From Bacillota bacterium (GTDB taxonomy: Bacteria; Bacillota; UBA4882; UBA8346), in assembly GCA_023402395.1 (NCBI GenBank), contig JAEYGI010000042.1, positions 130,237-194,236 of the forward strand: a stretch of DNA of 64,000 nucleotides, written 5' to 3'. A program made the translations under genes and the position numbers. The notes below the pieces were generated by a model. The model made no database searches. It was not told where the DNA came from and was given only the letters and a program-made list of their open reading frames with translations. Shown here one piece after another: positions 23,710 through 32,172 of the stretch. How positions within the stretch are numbered: the first letter of the stretch is position 1; the number at the start of each line of letters is the position of its first letter.

Positions 23710-24864
23710 ATGCCGCAATTAAAACGGCGCCGTTTCGGCAAGACCGGGCTGATGGTGACCGAACTCAGCCTGGGCGCGATGAACTTGCGGAGAGCCAGCC
23801 GCTACGATCAAGTGGAGCAGGTGGTTCATTATGCCCTGGATCAAGGGGTGAACCTGATCGACACCGCCCGCGCGTATAACGGCCAGCTGCCCGGGGGCGA
23901 GACGGTCGAGAGCGAGGCCGTTGTCGGCCAGGTGATCGGCGGCAGGAAGGATTTGAAGGAACCGATTGTGATCGTCACTAAGGGGCACGGATATACTCCC
24001 GAGAAGTTCAGCGAACATTTGGAGACCAGCCTCGGTAAGCTGGGCGTGACCGGCCGCCACGAGCTGCGGATCGGGCCTAACCCGATCAAGCTGGTCTATT
24101 TTTTCCACGGGATCAGCCAGGAACGCTGGGGCGAGATGAAGTCGTCCGGGGTGCTGGATCAGATCAAGGCGGTCAAGGACGCGGGATTGATCAATTACAT
24201 TGGCTTTTCCAGCCATTATAAGGACGCGGCGGAGATCAGGGAAGCCATCGAAAGCGACCTGTTTGACGTGATGGAACTGCCTTACAACATTTTCAACCAG
24301 AGCCTGGCGCCTCTGATTGAGCTGGGGCACCGGCACGAGCTGGGAATCATCAACATGAAGGCGTTTGGCGGCAACGAAATGGCCGAGCTGTTCCGGCTGT
24401 TGCCCGAGCAGCTCGGGATCGGGTACCGGGAGATGCTCCAGTTTTGCCTCGCCAACCCGTACATCGCCACGGTCGACGCCGGCGCCATTTATCCCCGGGA
24501 GTTCCAGGCCGACGTGGCAGCGGCCCTGGCGCCGCCGCCCGATAGCCGGAACTTGGAGGAATACCGGCGGATCGGCTTGAGGCTGGCGGCCGATTTCAAC
24601 CTCAAAGAGCTATGCCGCGACTGCCGTCACTGCCAGGAGTATTTCGCCTGTCCGCAGGGGATCGATTTCCCGACCGTGCTGCTGTTGCTGTCCAGATCCC
24701 GTTTGGCCAAGATCTTCGGCAAAGACGCCGCCGGTTTCCGCGCGTCCTACCGCGAACTGGACCCGCGGGCCGACCGGTGTCTCCAGTGCGGCCAATGCGT
24801 GCCGCTCTGCGAATACAACCTGAAGATTCCGGAGTTGCTCCAATCGGCGGAGCAGGAATTGTAG
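23710..24864 (+). CDS. Aldo/keto reductase with C-terminal ferredoxin-like cysteines
   Basis: A 384-residue protein. The AKR barrel starts RRRFGKTGLMVTELSLGAMN and carries the catalytic residues in LIDTARAYN (Asp and Tyr), IVTKGHG (Lys) and YFFHG (His). A C-terminal domain (about residues 295-384) has two cysteine clusters, CRDCRHCQEYFACPQGIDFP and CLQCGQCVPLCEYNL, typical of AKR proteins fused to a 4Fe-4S module in anaerobes. The electron donor or acceptor is unknown. The ATG at 23710 has AAGGAG nine bases upstream; one at 23704 is too close to it. Confidence 0.9.
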   Translation: MPQLKRRRFGKTGLMVTELSLGAMNLRRASRYDQVEQVVHYALDQGVNLIDTARAYNGQLPGGETVESEAVVGQVIGGRKDLKEPIVIVTKGHGYTPEKFSEHLETSLGKLGVTGRHELRIGPNPIKLVYFFHGISQERWGEMKSSGVLDQIKAVKDAGLINYIGFSSHYKDAAEIREAIESDLFDVMELPYNIFNQSLAPLIELGHRHELGIINMKAFGGNEMAELFRLLPEQLGIGYREMLQFCLANPYIATVDAGAIYPREFQADVAAALAPPPDSRNLEEYRRIGLRLAADFNLKELCRDCRHCQEYFACPQGIDFPTVLLLLSRSRLAKIFGKDAAGFRASYRELDPRADRCLQCGQCVPLCEYNLKIPELLQSAEQEL

Positions 24865-24886
24865 GCCATTTCATGGGATAGGGCTC

Positions 24887-25150
24887 CAAATTTACCTCTC
24901 CCCCGTCCCCTCCCCGACGCGGCGATTTTAGAGGGATAGTTCGGCGGGGAGGGGCGATTCGCTGGAAACGGTTGTCCATTATGTTATTAGAGTCAATGAA
25001 GTCGGATTTAGGCAGAATGCCTTTCCCTACAAAAAACTGCTTCGGAGCCTCAGCGGAGTGAAAACTTGAGTTTCCAGCGATTCATCCCTCCCCGCTGAGT
25101 AGACCCGCGACACTGACCACACCGGGGAGGAAATGAGGGAGGGGTAGAAA
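24887..25150. repeat. GC-rich element with inverted ends (copy near 25 kb)
   Basis: The outer ends, ACCTCTCCCCCGTCCCCTCC and the inverted form of GGGGAGGAAATGAGGGAGGG, are about 23-bp imperfect inverted repeats. Inside, TTCGCTGGAAAC is repeated in inverted form as GTTTCCAGCGA. The first 70 bases, including GGCGATTTT and TTCGGCGGGGAGGGGC, recur at the right end of the window. There is no open frame of note, so it may be a non-autonomous mobile element. Confidence 0.65.
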
Positions 25151-25219
25151 TTAGGCCGGCTTGATTGGCAAAGATCATTCCCTAATATGTAACCGTTGCT
25201 TGACGGCTTAACCGAAAGG

Positions 25220-25738
25220 TTAGGCTCTTTTGGCGCGCTGGGGGTCCAATACCTTCTCATAACAATTGAAATCAGTGACCCGGCCCGGGAAGTGGGTGAT
25301 CCCGGCGAACCGGTAATTGAACTTTTGGAATAGGCCGTTCATGTTGGGATTGTGCGAGTTGGTATCCGAGCGCAGATAGGTGATGCCCTGGCTCAGCGCC
25401 AGTTCCTCGGCGAAGGCCATCAGCCGGCTGCCGACGCCTTGCCGGGCATAGGCGGGGCTTACGGCCATTCGATGTAAAACCAGCGGCGTTGCGTCCACGG
25501 ACCACTCCGCATCCTGATATTCCTCGGGCTCCAAGCCGTTGATGCAGATGAAGCCGGCGACCCGGCCGTCGATCTCGGCCACATACAGCTCCCGGTGGTC
25601 GATGTCCTTCCGGAAATCGGCGCTTAAGGGGTAGTCCTCTTTCCACTGGTCGTTGCCGGCCCGCCGCATCTCCGGAATGGCCAGCCGCACAATCTCCATA
25701 ATCGCTTCCAAATCATTGGGTTCCGCCAGTCGGATCAT
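25220..25738 (-). CDS. GNAT-family N-acetyltransferase
   Basis: A 172-residue acetyl-CoA-dependent acetyltransferase. The N-terminus (IRLAEPNDLEAIMEIVRLAI) and the acetyl-CoA loop VSPAYARQGVGSRLMAFAEE at about residues 92-111 define the GNAT fold; FQKFNYRFAG near the C-terminus is the usual last strand-helix. The acceptor is unknown. It lies 12 bases downstream of the MarR-type gene on the same strand, so the pair is probably one operon under that regulator. AAGGAGC precedes the ATG. Confidence 0.88.
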   Translation of the reverse strand: MIRLAEPNDLEAIMEIVRLAIPEMRRAGNDQWKEDYPLSADFRKDIDHRELYVAEIDGRVAGFICINGLEPEEYQDAEWSVDATPLVLHRMAVSPAYARQGVGSRLMAFAEELALSQGITYLRSDTNSHNPNMNGLFQKFNYRFAGITHFPGRVTDFNCYEKVLDPQRAKRA

Positions 25739-25750
25739 GATCGTCGCTCC

Positions 25751-26200
25751 TTATGATTTTTTAAGGTCATGCCAGACCTCCTCAAGGTTGGCGCTCATCC
25801 GCCGGACCAGTTGGCCGGCCTGGTCGATTTCGGCGGCGCTGAAGCCCTGAAAGCAGAGGTCGATGTTTTGGTTCTCTTCCTCGATCACCCGGTCGTAGAG
25901 GGCCAGGGCCTTCGCTGTCGGATAGAGCCGGAAGGCCCGGCTGTCCGAGGGGTTCCTTTCCTTGCGGAGATAGCCGGCGTCGCTCAATTTTTGCGCCGCC
26001 TTGGCAGTGGTCGTTTTGTCCACTTTCAGCAGCGTGGACAATTGGATCTGGTTGATGCCGGGATTCTCGCAGACCCGGGTCAAGAAGATGAACTGCCCTT
26101 TTTGCAGATCAAAGGCTTTGAATAGCAGATCGGATTTGAAATGGATCGCCCGGGACAGGGTTCCGATATCGCGCAGGATCGGGTTCTTCAGTGGTTGAAT
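25751..26200 (-). CDS. MarR-family transcriptional regulator with apparent ATT start
   Basis: A 149-residue winged-helix repressor. The recognition part reads INQIQLSTLLKVDKTTTAKAAQKLSDAGYLRKERNPSDSRAFRLY. With the nearest standard start (TTG at 26083) the first dimerisation helix would be missing. The open frame continues upstream with a sensible MarR N-terminus (ILRDIGTLSRAIHFKSDLLF) and no ATG, GTG or TTG. GAGGAGG lies eight bases before an ATT at 26200, which I take as the start; AUU is a rare but known initiator (infC). It probably represses itself and the GNAT gene through the palindrome at 26269. Confidence 0.82.
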   Translation of the reverse strand: MQPLKNPILRDIGTLSRAIHFKSDLLFKAFDLQKGQFIFLTRVCENPGINQIQLSTLLKVDKTTTAKAAQKLSDAGYLRKERNPSDSRAFRLYPTAKALALYDRVIEEENQNIDLCFQGFSAAEIDQAGQLVRRMSANLEEVWHDLKKS

Positions 26201-26268
26201 TGAGATGACCTCCTCAAATGAATGATATCGTTAGGCTCATCATGGCAAAGGATAATCAAAAGAAGTAG

Positions 26269-26317
26269 TTGAAAGTTCAACCAAATGAATTATATCATTT
26301 GATGGTTGAACTTTCAA
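26269..26317. promoter_or_regulatory. Long palindrome, likely operator of the MarR/GNAT operon
   Basis: Arms TTGAAAGTTCAACCAAATGA and TCATTTGATGGTTGAACTTTCAA (the right arm shown here with a 3-base insertion) face each other about 70 bases upstream of the MarR start. Within each arm TTGAA-AG-TTCAA is itself palindromic. The spacing and symmetry fit a pair of MarR dimer sites. Confidence 0.65.
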
Positions 26318-26396
26318 TTATATTTGGTTGATTCCTTGTAAATAGCGCGGAAAAGGGGAGCAGGAGGAAGGCTGGGAAGATTAATAACACCCTATC

Positions 26397-26602
26397 TCAC
26401 CGGCCATCCAAAAGAATTTTTAGGTTCCGGGGAAGAACGGTCAGATAATCCCCCATGGCCAATTTCTCCACCTTCAACGCCAGTTCTCGGGAAATTGCGC
26501 CGCGGGTTTCCCTTCCAAAAGCAACTCATTATTGATCAGAAACCGTTCAGCGGTGATGGCGCGGTGGGACAATGGTCCAAGCACGCGTTGCAACCGTTGC
26601 AT
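26397..26602 (-). pseudogene. Frameshifted remnant of a small gene
   Basis: On the minus strand one frame from an ATG at 26602 gives LQRVLGPLSHRAITAERFLI and continues to about 26520. The adjacent frame then continues as ISRELALKVEKLAMGDYLTV and LPRNLKILLDGR to a stop at 26397. Together they look like one protein of about 68 residues split by a single-base change. I do not recognise the family. The surrounding 26318-27006 stretch otherwise holds only an inverted pair of GGAAACA words near 26835-26880 and no supportable gene. Confidence 0.3.
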
Positions 26603-27006
26603 AAAGCCATTGGGCTGATTTCATGCCACTGATCCGTCAATTACTCCGGTAATCCCTAAGCTATCGGATATTCCAAATCAAATGGCCGGCAGCTTCGAAA
26701 GGGTTTATTGGCTTCTTATATAATTTAATTTTGGGATGGGGATTCCTGGGGGAAGGCATAACTATTTTTTTGTTTTATTGTGGGCACGGCTTGTTGATTA
26801 GATTCTTGGAAGTAGCGCCGCTCTGCAGCGAATGTTTCCACCCGGCAATTACGGCGCTTGGAAACACCAACAATGGAAACATCTACTCGGAGGGGATTTT
26901 TTGATGATATCGAAATTGTAAGGATGGATTTTCGATAAAAAACGTCTTATATAATGAGATTTATATTATGGTTTCCGAAATGCATAAAAAACAACGAGGT
27001 TACACC

Positions 27007-28878
27007 ATGAAAAGACTGTTGGTTTCATTGGTTTGCGCAATATTGGTGATAGGGATCGCCTTGGCGGAAAACGGGGTTCAAAATGCCGGCAATCCGCCCA
27101 CGTCCGCAGTTGCCCCGAATAGTGCGACCGCACCGTCGTCGTCGCCGCTTCCGTCCGTTCCGTTCCGGATCGTTCAGCCGGTCGAGAATGCTCGTTTGCC
27201 GGCACTGGCGTCGACCTTTGTGTGCGGGTCGGCGCCGACGGGCGGAAAACTTCTGATCAACGGCATGCCGGTGGTGATCCATCCCGGCGGCGGGTTTCTG
27301 GCCATGGTGCCGTTGACGCCGGGCCAGTTTACGATCCGGGCCGAATTGCAACTCGGGGATACTTCTTCTATCCTGATCCGCACGGTCTGGGTGGCCGAGC
27401 CTGAACGGCCCGCGCCGGCCGATCCGGTGACCATCGAATCGGTGACGCCGCGCCAGGACCAGGAGGTAGAGACTGGGGACGAAGTCACGGTGGTTTGTAA
27501 GGGAAGTCCCGGACTGAACGCCTGGTTTACGGTCAAGGGGGTCCGCAAGGATTGGCCCATGGTCGAGACCGGGCCTGGGTCCGGCATTTATCAGGGAGTG
27601 TACCGGGTCGATGAAAAGGACCGGCTGAAGCGATCAACGATCGAAGTGACGCTGGGCAATAACGAAAAGCAGACCAGTTCGGCCCAGGCTCAAGGGGTTC
27701 TGTCGCGGTTTCCGGACAATCTCCCGACAATGGCCGAGACCATTTCCCCGGATGCGGTGCTGCGAGCCGGCCCGGCGATAGCGGTGGGCGACCGGGCGGG
27801 GTATCTGCTGTTTCCGCCGGCTGGAACCGTGCTGCGAATTACCGGCAAGAACGGGGATGAATATCGGGTCCGGCTGAGCAAGACCAAAACGGCCTGGGTC
27901 AGCGCCAGCCAAGTGAAGCTGCTGCCGGAGGGAACGCCCCCGGCCCGTGCTGTGGCCGGAAACGTCACGGTCAGCGCCGCGGAAGGTTCCGCTATCGTCC
28001 GGCTGCCGCTGGGCCGCAAAATTCCCTTTACCGTCGCTCCCGACGCCGAAGGGCGGCGAATCGACATCACGCTGTTCGGCGCTTATTCCAATACCGATCT
28101 GATCGCCCACGCCGTCAGTGGGCCGATTCGGCAAATTCAATGGTTTCAGGACGACGAGGAAACTTACCGGTTGCGGATCAGCACCCTTCGCGACAGCTGG
28201 TGGGGTTATGACGTCCGGTACCAAGGCAATGCCCTGGTTCTCGAATTGCGGACGCCGCCGCCGCTTCCCGCCGCCGGTTCAGCCCTGGCCGGGCTGGTCA
28301 TCGCCGTTGACGCCGGCCACTCGCCCGATACCGGAGCGGTCGGGGTTACCGGCTATCTTGAAAAAGACGCCAACCTGGCGATCGCGCTCAAGCTTGAAGA
28401 GAAACTGGTGGCCCAAGGGGCGCGGGTGCTCATGATCCGCCGCGGCAACGAGGGGGTTCCGCTAAGTGAACGGCCCAAGATCGCCTGGCAGAACCGGGCC
28501 GATCTCCTGGTAAGCGTTCACAACAACTCGCTCGGTTACGGCGGGAACCCCTTCCTCAAGCGCGGCTACGGGGTTTACTATTTCACGCCGATGAGCCGGG
28601 AGCTGGCCGGGGCGATTCACGCGGCTTACGGGGAGTCCATTGGAGCCGGTTCCGGATTCAAGCTGCGGGACGACGGGCTGTACTACGATAACCTGGCGGT
28701 GGTCCGGCCGCCGCAGATGCCGTCGGTGCTGACCGAGTCGGCTTATATGATCGTTCCCGAGGAGGAAGCGTTGCTGAAAACCGATGAATTCCGGGCGGCC
28801 TGCGCCGACGCCATCGTGAACGGGCTGGAGCGGTACGCCCGCCGGATGCGGCCGGCCGCGGGCGAGGCGGCGCGTTAA
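27007..28878 (+). CDS. Secreted N-acetylmuramoyl-L-alanine amidase (amidase_3)
   Basis: A 623-residue exported protein. A signal peptide (1-21) precedes a Ser/Pro-rich stretch, two Ig- or AMIN-like regions (about 45-240), an SH3-like segment (about 250-305) and a C-terminal amidase_3 domain (about 430-615). Zinc ligands are visible as His in VDAGHSPDTG, Glu in YLEKDANLA and His in LVSVHNNS, with the catalytic Glu in VLTESAYM. It cleaves the amide between muramic acid and the stem peptide. GAGGTT precedes the ATG at 27007; an in-frame ATG at 26968 would disrupt the signal peptide. It converges on the next gene with nine bases between stops. Confidence 0.92.
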   Translation: MKRLLVSLVCAILVIGIALAENGVQNAGNPPTSAVAPNSATAPSSSPLPSVPFRIVQPVENARLPALASTFVCGSAPTGGKLLINGMPVVIHPGGGFLAMVPLTPGQFTIRAELQLGDTSSILIRTVWVAEPERPAPADPVTIESVTPRQDQEVETGDEVTVVCKGSPGLNAWFTVKGVRKDWPMVETGPGSGIYQGVYRVDEKDRLKRSTIEVTLGNNEKQTSSAQAQGVLSRFPDNLPTMAETISPDAVLRAGPAIAVGDRAGYLLFPPAGTVLRITGKNGDEYRVRLSKTKTAWVSASQVKLLPEGTPPARAVAGNVTVSAAEGSAIVRLPLGRKIPFTVAPDAEGRRIDITLFGAYSNTDLIAHAVSGPIRQIQWFQDDEETYRLRISTLRDSWWGYDVRYQGNALVLELRTPPPLPAAGSALAGLVIAVDAGHSPDTGAVGVTGYLEKDANLAIALKLEEKLVAQGARVLMIRRGNEGVPLSERPKIAWQNRADLLVSVHNNSLGYGGNPFLKRGYGVYYFTPMSRELAGAIHAAYGESIGAGSGFKLRDDGLYYDNLAVVRPPQMPSVLTESAYMIVPEEEALLKTDEFRAACADAIVNGLERYARRMRPAAGEAAR

Positions 28879-28887
28879 GCGCCGCCG

Positions 28888-29823
28888 CTACGGCAGCAGC
28901 AATTCGTAAGTCTGCTCCGTCAACACTTTGCCCCAGGCCCGGCTTTCACGCTCTGCCACTTGGCGGAAGCCGGCCTTCCGATACATCCGGATCGCCGTTT
29001 GCTGATCGGCGGTGGTTTCCAGAAACACTCTCCGAAACCTCTTCTCCCTGCAGTATTGCATGGCCTCGCCCAGCAGCGCGCCGCCTAGCCCCAGCCCCCG
29101 GTAGCGGGGGTGCAAAATGAACCAGCGCAGCTGCGCCTGCTCGGCCGGACGGCCGACAATGGCGATGGCCCCAATTATCTCCCCGTCCGCTTCCGCGAAC
29201 CAAAAGCGGTCCTTCTCCGGCCCGTAATTCTCGAAGAACTCCTCAAAGGTCTGGCAGACATAACGCTCGAAGTCGTGGTCATAGCCGCATTCCGCCGCGT
29301 AAATCCAGCCGTGCAAATAAATCAGGTAGCCCGCGTCTCCTGGTTTCAGGCCGGACCGGATCCGCATCGTTGCGCGGGCGCGGACCGGATCCTCGGAGAG
29401 CATTGTCTCGATGGTGTGCATGCTGGCGGCCAGCCGTTGCCGGTCCGGTTCCGGCAAACGGCCGAGCATCCGCCCGATTTGGCCGTCGGAGAGCCCATCC
29501 AGCCGGGAAAGGGTTTCCCGACCATGCTCGGTCAGGTAGAGATAATGGAGCCGGCCGTCCTCGACGGACTGCATCCGATAGACGAGGCGAAGCTTCTCGA
29601 AGCGTTTAATCATCCGGCTCAGATAGCCCGGGTCGATCCGGAGCTCCTCGATCAGCTTTTTAGCGGTGCAATCCCCAGAATGCCCGACTTCATAAAGGAC
29701 ACGGGCCTCCGACAACGAAAAGTCGCTGTCCAGCAGATGACGGTCCAATAACCCGAGAATATTGGTGTAAAACCGGTTAAAACGGCGAACGGCATCGATA
29801 AGCGCGGTTTCGGGGGAATTCAT
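28888..29823 (-). CDS. MarR-GNAT fusion regulator/acetyltransferase
   Basis: A 311-residue fusion. Residues 1-140 form a MarR winged helix (SDFSLSEARVLYEVGHSGDC and LIEELRIDPGYLSRMIKRFE); residues 155-311 form a GNAT domain with acetyl-CoA motif PRYRGLGLGGALLGEAMQYC and a final MYRKAGFRQV. Such bifunctional proteins are common, with unknown substrates. A minus-strand promoter (TTGACT at 29884-29879, TACAAT at 29861-29856, 17-base spacer) overlaps the palindrome TTGAC-AAA-GTCAA at 29872-29884, a likely autoregulatory site. Confidence 0.88.
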   Translation of the reverse strand: MNSPETALIDAVRRFNRFYTNILGLLDRHLLDSDFSLSEARVLYEVGHSGDCTAKKLIEELRIDPGYLSRMIKRFEKLRLVYRMQSVEDGRLHYLYLTEHGRETLSRLDGLSDGQIGRMLGRLPEPDRQRLAASMHTIETMLSEDPVRARATMRIRSGLKPGDAGYLIYLHGWIYAAECGYDHDFERYVCQTFEEFFENYGPEKDRFWFAEADGEIIGAIAIVGRPAEQAQLRWFILHPRYRGLGLGGALLGEAMQYCREKRFRRVFLETTADQQTAIRMYRKAGFRQVAERESRAWGKVLTEQTYELLLP

Positions 29824-29871
29824 GATCCGGCCTCCCGTAATTGGAATCTGAGGTTATTGTACTTAACTTGG

Positions 29872-29884
29872 TTGACAAAGTCAA
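29872..29884. promoter_or_regulatory. Palindrome overlapping the MarR-GNAT promoter
   Basis: TTGAC-AAA-GTCAA, with a half-site repeat TTTGACAAA at 29892, covers the -35 box of the minus-strand promoter. It suggests repression by the gene's own MarR domain. Confidence 0.5.
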
Positions 29885-29975
29885 TTAATTTATTTGACAA
29901 AAGCAACTATTAATGCCTTTTAAAAACCGAACCGGTGTGATATGATTAATACGTACTATTTTCCAAAAAAATAGC

Positions 29976-30138
29976 AAAACAGGTGCCGGTTCGTCAGCAA
30001 CCGGTGAAAAGGAAAGACGGGTAAAATCCCGCGCGGTCACGCCGCTGTAAGAGCGTAATTCTCCAAAGGGTACGCCACTGGGAAACTGGGAAGGTTTTGG
30101 AGAGTGATGATGCTTGAGCCAGAAGACCTGCCTGTTTT
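29976..30138 (+). promoter_or_regulatory. Cobalamin (adenosylcobalamin-type) riboswitch
   Basis: P1 pairs AAAACAGG (29976) with CCTGTTTT (30131). Conserved elements appear in order: GGTGAAAAGGAA, the G-rich GGGTAAAATCCC, GCCGCTGTAA, the core GCCACTGGGAAACTGGGAAGG, and the B12 box AGCCAGAAGACCTGCC at 30119-30134. A TATGAT box at 29941 may start the transcript. It controls the cobalt uptake and corrin synthesis operon that follows, turning it off when cobalamin is plentiful. Confidence 0.95.
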
Positions 30139-30213
30139 GGATGGAATCACTCAACTCTGCGAGGGATGGAGGGTGATGCGGATGCATGCGTTTTATTGCC
30201 ATGGATTCGGATA

Positions 30214-30245
30214 GCCTCCTGACGTTAGTCGGGAGGCTTTCGTTT
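30214..30245 (+). terminator. Riboswitch-linked terminator
   Basis: Stem GCCTCCTGAC and GTCGGGAGGC with loop GTTA and a T-rich tail, between the cobalamin aptamer and cbiM. It is the probable expression platform. Confidence 0.8.
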
Positions 30246-30327
30246 GTTATGGCGGCTTGATATGTTTACCGGCGAGTGGGCCGGCGTCCGGCCCGGGTGT
30301 TTTGAATTAAAACGAGAGGTGAGGATT

Positions 30328-31086
30328 GTGTCCAAAAAAAGTTTCTTCATCGTGGGATTGGCGTCATGGATGGTTCTATCGCTTTCCCGCGCTACATCGG
30401 CCATGCATATCATGGAAGGGTTCCTGCCCCCGGCCTGGTGCGTCTCTTGGGGCGCTTTATCGCTTCCGTTCGTGGTGCTGGGACTGATTTCAATCAACAA
30501 AACGGTCCGGGAAAATCCCCGGTTGAAAATCCTGCTGGCCATGGCGGGAGCTTTCGCATTTGTGCTCTCCGCCCTGAAGATCCCCTCGGTCACCGGAAGC
30601 TGCTCGCATCCGACCGGTGTCGGATTGGGGGCAATCCTGTTCGGACCGACGGCCATGGCGGTACTCGGCCTGATTGTGCTGCTGTTTCAGGCGCTGCTAC
30701 TGGCCCACGGCGGACTGACGACCTTGGGCGCCAATACCTTTTCCATGGCCGTGGCGGGTCCGCTGGTTTCATTCGCAATCTATAAGCTGGTTGTCAAGGC
30801 CAAAGGCCCACAGTGGCTGGCGGTGTTTCTGGCGGCGGCTCTCGGCGATCTGTTGACGTACATGGTTACCTCGTTCCAATTGGCGCTGGCGTTTCCGTCG
30901 GAGGTTGGAGGCTTTGGGGCGTCGCTGGCCAAGTTTATGGGAATCTTCGCGGTAACCCAGATCCCGCTGGCGATCAGCGAGGGAATTCTGACGGTGCTGG
31001 TATTCAACGCCATCGCCGCCTACGGTCCGGACGAATTCAAGGGTCTGAAACTGTTCGCCAAAGGAGGCCTGAATCATGCAAGCTGA
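30328..31086 (+). CDS. cbiM: Cobalt ECF transporter, CbiM substrate-binding membrane subunit
   Basis: A 252-residue membrane protein with a cleavable N-terminal segment (1-22) followed by MHIMEGFLPPAWC. In CbiM/NikM proteins the mature N-terminus, Met-His-x-Met, folds in to coordinate Co2+, so cleavage before MHIMEG is expected. The GTG at 30328 is behind GAGGTGAGG. It overlaps cbiN by 11 bases and opens the operon. The partner genes and the riboswitch favour cobalt over nickel. Confidence 0.95.
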   Translation: MSKKSFFIVGLASWMVLSLSRATSAMHIMEGFLPPAWCVSWGALSLPFVVLGLISINKTVRENPRLKILLAMAGAFAFVLSALKIPSVTGSCSHPTGVGLGAILFGPTAMAVLGLIVLLFQALLLAHGGLTTLGANTFSMAVAGPLVSFAIYKLVVKAKGPQWLAVFLAAALGDLLTYMVTSFQLALAFPSEVGGFGASLAKFMGIFAVTQIPLAISEGILTVLVFNAIAAYGPDEFKGLKLFAKGGLNHAS

Positions 31087-31390
31087 AGTTGCGCGGCACC
31101 CGAGAAAAAACAATTTCGCGGTCAATCTGTGGCTGATCCTGGCGGTGATCGCTTTGGCGGTGCTGCCATTGGTTTTGATCAAGGACGCCGAGTTCGGCGG
31201 CGCGGACGGACAAGCCGAGGAAGCGATCGGCCAAATCAACGCCGACTATGAGCCGTGGTTTTCATCGCTTTATGAGCCCCCCAGCGGCGAAATCGAGAGC
31301 CTGCTCTTTTCCTTGCAGGCCGCGCTCGGTGCGGGCGTCATCGGCTACGGCCTAGGATATTTACGGGGGAAAAAGCGTGACGCGGAATGA
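31076..31390 (+). CDS. cbiN: Cobalt ECF transporter, CbiN subunit
   Basis: A 104-residue protein with two transmembrane helices (about 18-36 and 77-95) around an extracytoplasmic loop with FGGADGQAEEAIGQINADYEPWF. CbiN loads metal into CbiM. It overlaps cbiM at the start and cbiQ at the end. Confidence 0.93.
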   Translation: MQAEVARHPRKNNFAVNLWLILAVIALAVLPLVLIKDAEFGGADGQAEEAIGQINADYEPWFSSLYEPPSGEIESLLFSLQAALGAGVIGYGLGYLRGKKRDAE

Positions 31391-32166
31391 TCACTTTTAG
31401 CGACACCTATGCCTATCAGTCGCGGCTCAAGCCAAGGGACCCGCTGCAAAAATTGTTTTGCGCCGCGTTGTTCCTGGCGGTCTGCCTCTGGGCCAATCAC
31501 GGGTTGGTCTCGGTTGCGGTGATCGTAATCATGGGAGGGGTAACCGTGATCTATGGCGGAACGCCCCCCCGCTTTTTCATCAAATTGCTGCTGGTGCCGT
31601 TCTCCTTTTTGCTGATTGGGGTCGCTACCATCGCTATTCATTGGGTGGGAAAGCCTGAGGGGCTGTGGGTGGCGATCCCGGTCGCGGGAGCTTGGATCGG
31701 CGCCACTCCGGCCGGGCTGAAAGAAGCGCTCCGTTTGTTTCTAAAGGCGTTGGGCGCGGTTTCCTGCCTGTACTTTCTGTCATTGAGCACCCCCATTTCC
31801 GACCTGCTGACGGCATTGCGCCGCTTGCGCCTCCCTAAGCTACTGGTGGAGATGATGGGTTTGATCTACCGGTTTATATTCGTACTGTTGGAAACGGCGG
31901 AGACCATTTATCACGCCCAGAATTGCCGGTTGGGATACACGAATCTGGCGACGGGCTACCGTTCGTTGGGGACGTTGATTTCCATGCTGTTTATCCGCTC
32001 ATACCGTCGGTCGGACGAGCTATATACCGCCTTGGAGGCGCGCGGCTATGAGGGAGAATTGAATGTGCTCGAAGATACCTATCAAAATCATTGGAGCGGG
32101 TATGCGCTGGCGTTGGCCGCCGCGCTGCCGCTGATAATGGCGGCGATGATTCTAAAAAGGTCGTGA
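31387..32166 (+). CDS. cbiQ: Cobalt ECF transporter, CbiQ transmembrane coupling subunit
   Basis: A 259-residue membrane protein of the EcfT/CbiQ family, with five to six hydrophobic segments and a cytoplasmic coupling helix carrying the two Ala-Arg-Gly-type motifs; LEARGYEG at about 216-223 is the clear one. It transmits ATP hydrolysis by CbiO to CbiM. It starts four bases before the cbiN stop. Confidence 0.93.
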   Translation: MITFSDTYAYQSRLKPRDPLQKLFCAALFLAVCLWANHGLVSVAVIVIMGGVTVIYGGTPPRFFIKLLLVPFSFLLIGVATIAIHWVGKPEGLWVAIPVAGAWIGATPAGLKEALRLFLKALGAVSCLYFLSLSTPISDLLTALRRLRLPKLLVEMMGLIYRFIFVLLETAETIYHAQNCRLGYTNLATGYRSLGTLISMLFIRSYRRSDELYTALEARGYEGELNVLEDTYQNHWSGYALALAAALPLIMAAMILKRS

Positions 32167-32172
32167 GTTGAA

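Noticed and set aside
24600..24880. Open frames on both strands over the end of the aldo/keto reductase gene
   Set aside because: These are shadow frames of the high-GC coding sequence; the ferredoxin-like cysteine pattern fixes the true frame.
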